Of a stretch of DNA of 6,730 nt, positions 1-4,092 are shown piece by piece. Position 1 is the stretch's first letter. Each line of letters begins with the position of its first letter. The notes beneath the pieces were generated by a model. It worked only from the letters and a program-made list of their open reading frames with translations, was not told the DNA's origin and searched no databases. Position numbers and translations under genes: made by a program. Origin of the DNA: Eubacterium sp. (lineage in GTDB: Bacteria; Bacillota_A; Clostridia; Peptostreptococcales; Anaerovoracaceae); contig JAETSS010000074.1 of the NCBI GenBank assembly GCA_021769545.1, forward strand, positions 1 through 6,730. The letters are read 5' to 3'.

Positions 1-3
1 TAT

Positions 4-80
4 CGGGGTGTAGCGCAGTTTGGTAGCGCAACTGGTTTGGGACCAGTGGGCCGCGGGTTCAAATCCTGCCACCCCGACCA
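4..80 (+). tRNA. tRNA-Pro (anticodon TGG)
   Basis: Complete cloverleaf. The acceptor stem CGGGGTG (4-10) pairs fully with CACCCCG (70-76). The anticodon stem ACTGG/CCAGT encloses the loop TTTGGGA, with anticodon TGG at 38-40. The T arm GCGGG-TTCAAAT-CCTGC pairs with one G-U. The discriminator is A77 and the CCA end is encoded at 78-80. It decodes CCN proline codons, with U34 probably modified to widen reading. It is the first of three closely spaced tRNA genes (15 bases to the next), so a shared transcript is likely; its promoter lies left of the window. Confidence 0.97.
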
Positions 81-95
81 TTTTTCACAACGGAT

Positions 96-172
96 GGGCC
101 ATTAGCTCAGTTGGTCAGAGCGTCCGGCTCATAACCGGCAGGTCCGGGGTTCAAGTCCCTGATGGCCCACCA
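96..172 (+). tRNA. tRNA with CAT anticodon, probably tRNA-Ile2 (lysidine-modified); alternative elongator tRNA-Met
   Basis: Complete cloverleaf. The acceptor GGGCCAT (96-102) pairs with ATGGCCC (162-168), A169 is the discriminator and CCA is encoded at 170-172. The anticodon loop CTCATAA (128-134) gives CAT at 130-132. Automatic callers would label it Met. Two things favour Ile2: the pairs C4-G69 and C5-G68, known positive determinants for TilS in E. coli tRNA-Ile2, and a loop identical to the B. subtilis Ile2 loop as I recall it, whereas Firmicute elongator Met usually has TTCATAC. If Ile2, C34 becomes lysidine and the tRNA reads ATA, a codon used often in the genes here. The outermost anticodon-stem pair (27-43) is a T-C mismatch. 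It is sure as a tRNA, moderately sure as Ile2. Confidence 0.93.
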
Positions 173-190
173 TAATATTGTAAGTAGTTT

Positions 191-266
191 GCCCAGATAG
201 CTCAGTTGGTAGAGCAGGGGACTGAAAATCCCCGTGTCCTTGGTTCGATTCCGAGTCTGGGCACCA
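191..266 (+). tRNA. tRNA-Phe (anticodon GAA)
   Basis: Complete cloverleaf. The acceptor GCCCAGA (191-197) pairs with TCTGGGC (256-262), A263 is the discriminator and CCA is encoded at 264-266. The anticodon stem GGGGA/TCCCC surrounds the loop CTGAAAA, with GAA at 224-226. The T arm CTTGG-TTCGATT-CCGAG pairs with one T-G. It is the last gene of the tRNA cluster, 18 bases after the CAT tRNA and 13 bases before the terminator stem. Confidence 0.97.
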
Positions 267-279
267 CTTATTAATAAAG

Positions 280-319
280 ATAATCTCTTGCTGACTCTGT
301 CCGAGGGATTATTTTTTTT
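280..319 (+). terminator. Intrinsic terminator of the tRNA cluster
   Basis: The arm at 280-290 (ATAATCTCTTG) pairs with 302-312 (CGAGGGATTAT) over 11 base pairs, including two G-U pairs, around an 11-base loop. Seven T residues follow at 313-319. This is the classic stem plus U-tract of a rho-independent terminator. It lies 13 bases after tRNA-Phe, so it should end the tRNA transcript and separate it from the gene at 396. Confidence 0.85.
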
Positions 320-330
320 AGGAAATGCAA

Positions 331-341
331 TATGATATAAA
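331..341 (+). promoter_or_regulatory. Weak candidate -10 region for the 396-1412 gene pair
   Basis: After the terminator, the sequence offers overlapping -10-like boxes, TATGAT (331-336) and TATAAA (336-341), about 60 bases before the first start codon. No convincing -35 box stands 16-18 bases upstream; that stretch is the terminator arm and its T-run. The call rests on position and the -10 match only. A promoter is needed somewhere here because the terminator at 280-319 precedes it. Confidence 0.3.
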
Positions 342-349
342 GGGGTAGG

Positions 350-363
350 ATGCAATATTGCAT
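350..363. repeat. 14-bp perfect palindrome with an upstream 9-bp partial copy; possible operator
   Basis: ATGCAATATTGCAT at 350-363 is its own reverse complement. Its first nine bases, ATGCAATAT, also occur at 325-333, overlapping the candidate -10 box, with starts 25 bases apart. A palindrome plus a half-copy around a promoter is a common repressor-site layout. The palindrome is short and AT-rich, so chance remains possible. It lies in the spacer between the tRNA terminator and the gene at 396. Confidence 0.35.
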
Positions 364-395
364 GACCATATAAAAGATATCATGGGAGGTCAGAG

Positions 396-797
396 ATGGA
401 GATATTGGCTGTATTGGGCGCTGCGGTCATACCGACGGGCAATGTAGGTGAAAGCATCATGCTGGGCATCTCGTTTGGGATGTCGACATGGGAGAGCTGC
501 TGTACGACTCTTTTGGGGATACTGATACCCGTTCCTTTTCTGCTTATAGTTTTGAAGGAGCTTGTGGTCAGGTTATGCGGGGGAATGAGACTCAGGACGG
601 GAACTCTTCCGAAAAAGGAACTGATACTGCTGTTGCTGGTGTCGATACCGCTTGTGCCGGGAGCCGTCTGGATCGGCTCAGCCGTTGCCGCAGCATCGGG
701 AATATCTTTGAAAAAAGCCTTTGTTATTATATTTTTCGGTGTTATGATATCGGCAGAAGCGTTTATCGCCATGTCATATCTGCGGATATGTATATAG
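396..797 (+). CDS. Putative small multidrug export family membrane protein (COG2426/PF06695-like)
   Basis: A 133-residue, strongly hydrophobic protein with about four membrane-spanning stretches, near residues 4-29, 34-60, 75-100 and 105-127, and a short basic loop (61-74). The segment GILIPVPF (41-48) and the segment SIPLVPGAVWIG (83-94) match the two conserved blocks of the small multidrug export family, usually written GNLIPVPF and IPLPGTGAWTGA. Members are inner-membrane proteins of unproven transport role. At 133 residues it is short for the family, mainly because the charged loop between the second and third membrane segments is cut down. The start at 396 has GGGAGG at 384-389, six bases upstream. 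It lies 30 bases before tdk, in the same direction and probably on the same transcript. A role in drug export is only the family name, not shown here. Confidence 0.68.
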   Translation: MEILAVLGAAVIPTGNVGESIMLGISFGMSTWESCCTTLLGILIPVPFLLIVLKELVVRLCGGMRLRTGTLPKKELILLLLVSIPLVPGAVWIGSAVAAASGISLKKAFVIIFFGVMISAEAFIAMSYLRICI

Positions 798-803
798 TTT
801 GCG

Positions 804-817
804 GCTGCATATGCAGC
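804..817 (+). promoter_or_regulatory. Palindrome/hairpin directly before the tdk ribosome binding site
   Basis: GCTGCATATGCAGC is a perfect 14-bp palindrome filling most of the 30-base gap between the membrane protein gene and tdk. As RNA it would fold as GCUGC/GCAGC with an AUAU loop. The 3' arm is followed at once by the tdk Shine-Dalgarno AGGAGG (818-823). It is too short and lacks a T-run, so it is not a terminator. It could influence tdk translation or message processing. Confidence 0.4.
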
Positions 818-827
818 AGGAGGTAAA

Positions 828-1412
828 ATGGCACAGTTATATTACAGATACAGCACAATGAATGCGGGAAAGTCCATAGAGGTCATAAAGGTCGCATACA
901 ATTATGAGGAAAGAGGCAAGCGCGTACTTGCGCTGGTGCCGGGAATAGACGACAGGTACGGCAAGGGTCGGATAACATCGAGAGTGGGCCTCAGCCGTGA
1001 AGCTACCATAGTCAACGAGGATACAAATATACTTGAGATATTCATGCGTGAGAACGACAGGGAAGCCGTAGACTGCGTCGTGGTGGATGAATGTCAGTTC
1101 CTTAAAAGACACCATGTGGAGGAACTGGTGGAGATCGTAGACAGCTTCAATATCCCCGTATTGGCATACGGACTTAAAAACGATTTTAAAAACGAACTGT
1201 TCGAGGGTTCGTATTATATGCTCATATATGCCGACAAGATCGAAGAGATCAAGACCATATGCTGGTGCGGCAGGAAGGCTACCATGGTGGCAAGAGTCAT
1301 AGACGGCAAATTCGTCAAAAGCGGCGAGCAGATCCTGGTGGGCGGCAACGACATGTATGTTTCTCTCTGCAGGAAGCATTACAATGAAGGCCGCATAGGA
1401 CCCAAGGAATGA
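828..1412 (+). CDS. tdk: Thymidine kinase (type II)
   Basis: Phosphorylates thymidine (and deoxyuridine) with ATP to give dTMP in the pyrimidine salvage pathway; cytosolic, usually a tetramer. The 194-residue protein has the P-loop MNAGKS (11-16), the DECQF motif (87-91) whose Glu88 is the expected catalytic base, the lasso-region segment YGLKNDF (114-120), and a zinc site made of Cys145, Cys147, Cys181 and His184. The C-x-C spacing, DECQFL and IDDRYG segments resemble the E. coli Tdk branch as I remember it; B. subtilis Tdk has C-x2-C. The length is normal. The start at 828 has AGGAGG at 818-823, four bases upstream. The stop abuts the convergent gene at 1413 with no space. Confidence 0.96.
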   Translation: MAQLYYRYSTMNAGKSIEVIKVAYNYEERGKRVLALVPGIDDRYGKGRITSRVGLSREATIVNEDTNILEIFMRENDREAVDCVVVDECQFLKRHHVEELVEIVDSFNIPVLAYGLKNDFKNELFEGSYYMLIYADKIEEIKTICWCGRKATMVARVIDGKFVKSGEQILVGGNDMYVSLCRKHYNEGRIGPKE

Positions 1413-2360
1413 TCATGTGCGCTTTCCCTGCCATGTGTCGCGCAGACGCATTTGGCGGTGGATGCCGTTCAATATAGTCCGCTTTTTATAGCTCCATATG
1501 GGAGCGATGAGAGTGGAGCGCGGAGCGTCTCCTGATATCCTGTGAAGCGTGATGTCAGGAGGGATAAGCTCGATGGCGGCGATGACAAGATCTATAGATT
1601 CCTCGATTCTTTCGAAGGACACATATTCGGGATACAGAGTTTCCATCCGGGAACCCTTTACAAGGTTGAACATATGGAGCTTGAGCCCGAATATTTTTTT
1701 GCCGCAAACGTGTTTTACGGAATCCAGCATCATGTCTTCGCTTTCTCCCGGAAGTCCCATGATGAGATGTGTCACCACGCGTATGCCCCTTGAGATCAGT
1801 CTTTCTGCCGTATCATCGTAGTCGGACACCGTGTAGCACAGATTCATGTCCCGTGCCGTTTCTTCGTGTATCGTTTGAAGTCCCAGCTCAACCCACATGA
1901 AGGTCTTCTCGTTGAGTTCCGCCAGCAGCTCGAGAACATCGTCGGGGATGCAGTCGGGCCTTGTGGCGATAGCGATCCCCATCACATCGGGATGCTCCAG
2001 TGCCTTGTAAAACTTTGCTCTAAGCTCCTCTACAGGCGCATATGTATTGGTGTGGCTCTGGAAATATGCGATATACCCGGCATCGGGCCATTTCTTCGAA
2101 AGCAGGCTTATCTGGCTGTCGAGATCCTTCAGGATGTCTCCTGAGCCGTCGGCCATATCCCCTGAGCCGCTTGCGGAGCAGAACAGGCAGCCGCCTACTC
2201 CCTTGCTTCCGTCTCTGTTGGGACACGTGAACCCCCCGTCTATGGAAAGCTTGACGATCTTGCTGCCGAATCTCTTCTTGAGGTATGTGTTGATGGTGTT
2301 GATCCTCAGCTCCTGTCCGTCGGAAGTATCGAATATCATTGGTGTCTGATGGTTTGACAT
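1413..2360 (-). CDS. Radical SAM protein, YhcC/TIGR01212 family
   Basis: A 315-residue radical SAM enzyme. Cys46, Cys58 and Cys61, in CPNRDGSKGVGGCLFC, form the [4Fe-4S]-binding triad with the C-x11-C-x2-C spacing particular to this family rather than the common C-x3-C-x2-C. Other family marks are FQSHTNTYAP (100-109), ATRPDC, WVELGLQT and HLIMGLPGE. The homologs are E. coli YhcC and B. subtilis YtqA; the reaction is not established, so only S-adenosylmethionine radical chemistry can be stated. The length fits the family. The start at 2360 is supported by GGAGGAG (complement of 2369-2375), eight bases upstream. It is a single gene on the - strand, divergent from queH and convergent with tdk, with no terminator-like hairpin visible at its end. 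Confidence 0.92.
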   Translation of the reverse strand: MSNHQTPMIFDTSDGQELRINTINTYLKKRFGSKIVKLSIDGGFTCPNRDGSKGVGGCLFCSASGSGDMADGSGDILKDLDSQISLLSKKWPDAGYIAYFQSHTNTYAPVEELRAKFYKALEHPDVMGIAIATRPDCIPDDVLELLAELNEKTFMWVELGLQTIHEETARDMNLCYTVSDYDDTAERLISRGIRVVTHLIMGLPGESEDMMLDSVKHVCGKKIFGLKLHMFNLVKGSRMETLYPEYVSFERIEESIDLVIAAIELIPPDITLHRISGDAPRSTLIAPIWSYKKRTILNGIHRQMRLRDTWQGKRT

Positions 2361-2395
2361 GCTTTGTTCTCCTCCAAAATTTCATAACAAGTACA

Positions 2396-2424
2396 TTTTC
2401 AACGGTTTAAATATATGATATAAT
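2396..2424 (+). promoter_or_regulatory. Promoter for the queH-asnA-priA-def-fmt operon
   Basis: A consensus -10 box TATAAT lies at 2419-2424. TTTTCA (2396-2401, four of six to TTGACA) stands upstream with a 17-base spacer. The expected transcription start is near 2430-2432, which is at or just before the queH ATG at 2433. It is the only clear promoter before the operon in this window. Confidence 0.6.
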
Positions 2425-2443
2425 AAACCATTATGATTGTGAA
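2415..2443 (-). promoter_or_regulatory. Candidate divergent promoter for the radical SAM gene
   Basis: On the - strand, TTCACA (complement of 2438-2443, five of six to TTGACA) and TATCAT (complement of 2415-2420, five of six to TATAAT) stand 17 bases apart. The start of transcription would fall near 2408, giving a leader of about 48 bases with the gene's Shine-Dalgarno in it. Its -10 box overlaps the queH -10 box and its -35 lies inside the first codons of queH. The region is AT-rich, so a chance match is possible. Confidence 0.45.
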
Positions 2444-3077
2444 TGATAAATGTTTGTTTGGAAATGAAAAAAATTTTCTTCCCGATGAGTGTTTTCAGAA
2501 GAAAACGGATAAACCCAAGCTTCTGCTCCACAGCTGCTGCGGACCGTGCAGCACTGCAGTGGTGGAACGGCTTGCGGGTGAATTCGACGTGACGGTGTTT
2601 TTCTACAACCCGTGTATCACGGAGGAAGAGGAATACCAGAAGCGACGTAAGGCGCAGCTGGAATTCATAGAAAAGTTCAACAGTGAAAACACCGGGATCA
2701 TAAAGGTGTATTTTAAAGAGGGGAATTACAGGCCGAAGGATTTTCTGGAGGCTGTCAAAGGTCTCGAGGAAGAGCCTGAGGGCGGCGCGCGCTGCAGCGT
2801 GTGTTTCAGGCAGCGACTTGAGAGGACGGCTGAAGAGGCGAGCCTTGCGGGCTATGATTACTTTGGCACGACGCTTACTGTCAGTCCGCATAAGAACTAC
2901 AAGCTTATTTCGGAGATCGGCAGAAGCCTCGCGCTGAGATACGGCTTGAGCTTTTTAGACAGAGATTTTAAGAAAAAGGACGGATTCAAGCGATCGATAG
3001 AGCTTTCGAGAAAATACGGCTTGTATCGTCAGAATTACTGCGGCTGCAGATTTTCAAAGAGGACAGGAGATGAATGA
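2433..3077 (+). CDS. queH: Epoxyqueuosine reductase QueH
   Basis: Reduces epoxyqueuosine to queuosine at position 34 of tRNAs with GUN anticodons (Tyr, His, Asn, Asp), the last step of queuosine synthesis; QueH is the non-homologous replacement for the cobalamin enzyme QueG. The 214-residue protein (old name DUF208/COG1636) has HSCCGPC (Cys35, Cys36, Cys39), FYNPCI, the pair Cys121/Cys124 in [17 protein letters not shown] (145-155), and the closing block DFKKKDGF...YCGC (Cys203, Cys205). The family conserves cysteines for metal and Fe-S binding. The start at 2433 gives a 27-residue lead-in to the core; GTG 2439 and TTG 2454 are the only other starts and none has a Shine-Dalgarno. The TATAAT box ends eight bases before the ATG. 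It is the first gene of the operon, one base before asnA. Confidence 0.94.
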   Translation: MIVNDKCLFGNEKNFLPDECFQKKTDKPKLLLHSCCGPCSTAVVERLAGEFDVTVFFYNPCITEEEEYQKRRKAQLEFIEKFNSENTGIIKVYFKEGNYRPKDFLEAVKGLEEEPEGGARCSVCFRQRLERTAEEASLAGYDYFGTTLTVSPHKNYKLISEIGRSLALRYGLSFLDRDFKKKDGFKRSIELSRKYGLYRQNYCGCRFSKRTGDE

Positions 3078-3078
3078 T

Positions 3079-4089
3079 ATGGGAAAACTGATAATACCTA
3101 AGAACTACACACCCTTCATAGACTATATGGAAAGCCAGAGGGCAATCAAGAAGATAAAGGACTTTTTCCAGCAGGAGCTGGCAGACGGACTGAGACTCAG
3201 GAGAGTATCGGCACCGCTGTTCGTAGCGCCTGAAACAGGACTCAACGATAACCTCAACGGTGTTGAGAGGACCGTGAGCTTTACAGTAAAGGATATGGAT
3301 GAAAAGCCGGTGGAGATCGTTCAGTCACTGGCTAAATGGAAGAGGATGGCTCTGGGGAAATACAATTTCAAGCCGGGAACTGGGCTTTATACCGATATGA
3401 ACGCCATAAGACGAGATGAAGAACTTGACAATCTTCATTCCGTATATGTGGATCAGTGGGACTGGGAAAAGGTCATCACCAGAGAAGACAGGACGGAGGA
3501 GTATCTTGAGGAGACCGTAGTGATACTGTACAATGCGCTGAAAAACCTCAACGATTACGTCAACAGACTATACAACGAGCTTAAGACGGAGCTCCCTAAC
3601 GAGATATTTTTCGTAACTTCACAGGAGCTTGAGGATATGTATCCGGATAAGACTCCTAAGGAAAGAGAAGATGCCATAGCGAAAGAAAAGAGAGCCGTGT
3701 TCATCAAGAAGATAGGCGGAGAGCTGAAATCGGGAGAAAGGCATGACGGCAGAGCCCCGGACTATGACGACTGGGAGCTGAACGGCGACATCATCCTGTG
3801 GAACGATGTTCTCGAGAGATCCTTCGAAATATCCTCCATGGGCATAAGAGTGGATGAGGATGCCATGGACAGACAGCTTACCATAGCAGGAGCCGACGAC
3901 AGGAGAGAGATGGAGTTCCATAAGAAGATACTCAATAAGGAGCTGCCTTATACCATCGGCGGAGGTATCGGTCAGAGCAGACTCTGCATGTACTTCCTCA
4001 GAAAGGCTCATATAGGAGAAGTACAGGCATCCATCTGGCCTGATGAAATGATCAAGGAGTGCAGGGAAAACGATATTTTCCTTTTGTAA
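3079..4089 (+). CDS. asnA: Aspartate--ammonia ligase (asparagine synthetase A)
   Basis: Makes asparagine from aspartate, ammonia and ATP through an aspartyl-AMP intermediate; cytosolic and related to class II aminoacyl-tRNA synthetases. The 336-residue protein has the family blocks LIIPKNY near the N-terminus, [43 protein letters not shown], and near the end [11 protein letters not shown], the motif-3-like ATP site, then QASIWPDEM. The length matches E. coli AsnA (about 330). I chose ATG 3079 because AGGAG (3065-3069) stands nine bases upstream and [10 protein letters not shown] fits the family start. ATG 3070 is in frame, would add three residues and would overlap the queH end by eight bases. 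The gene ends with tandem TAA TAG stops, the second touching the priA ATG. Confidence 0.96.
   Translation: MGKLIIPKNYTPFIDYMESQRAIKKIKDFFQQELADGLRLRRVSAPLFVAPETGLNDNLNGVERTVSFTVKDMDEKPVEIVQSLAKWKRMALGKYNFKPGTGLYTDMNAIRRDEELDNLHSVYVDQWDWEKVITREDRTEEYLEETVVILYNALKNLNDYVNRLYNELKTELPNEIFFVTSQELEDMYPDKTPKEREDAIAKEKRAVFIKKIGGELKSGERHDGRAPDYDDWELNGDIILWNDVLERSFEISSMGIRVDEDAMDRQLTIAGADDRREMEFHKKILNKELPYTIGGGIGQSRLCMYFLRKAHIGEVQASIWPDEMIKECRENDIFLL
4063..4083 (+). other. Hairpin at the asnA end just before priA
   Basis: AGGGAAAA (4063-4070) pairs with TTTTCCTT (4076-4083) around the five-base loop CGATA: eight base pairs with one G-U. It lies inside the last codons of asnA and ends nine bases before the priA ATG. 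It is followed only by TT-G-T, so a strong terminator is unlikely, but it occupies the place where a ribosome binding site would be expected. Confidence 0.45.
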
Positions 4090-4092
4090 TAG

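Noticed and set aside
107..355. 82-codon - strand frame across the tRNA genes
   Set aside because: It is the antisense of two tRNA genes and a terminator and has no coding signal.
191..395. tRNA-Phe 3' end as an integration site for a mobile element
   Set aside because: No integrase gene and no repeat of the tRNA 3' end are visible in the window; what follows is a terminator and housekeeping genes.
488..826. 112-codon + strand frame overlapping the small membrane protein gene
   Set aside because: Low hydrophobicity, no motif, and it overlaps a frame with clear family blocks and a good ribosome binding site.
2020..2385. 121-codon - strand frame starting just before the radical SAM gene
   Set aside because: Its product is an Arg/Gln/His-rich shadow of the radical SAM frame, and its start lies upstream of the Shine-Dalgarno that serves that gene.
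4090..4092. Possible readthrough fusion of AsnA to PriA, since both share a frame
   Set aside because: Two consecutive stop codons, TAA TAG, separate them, both proteins have normal family termini, and nothing suggests recoding.
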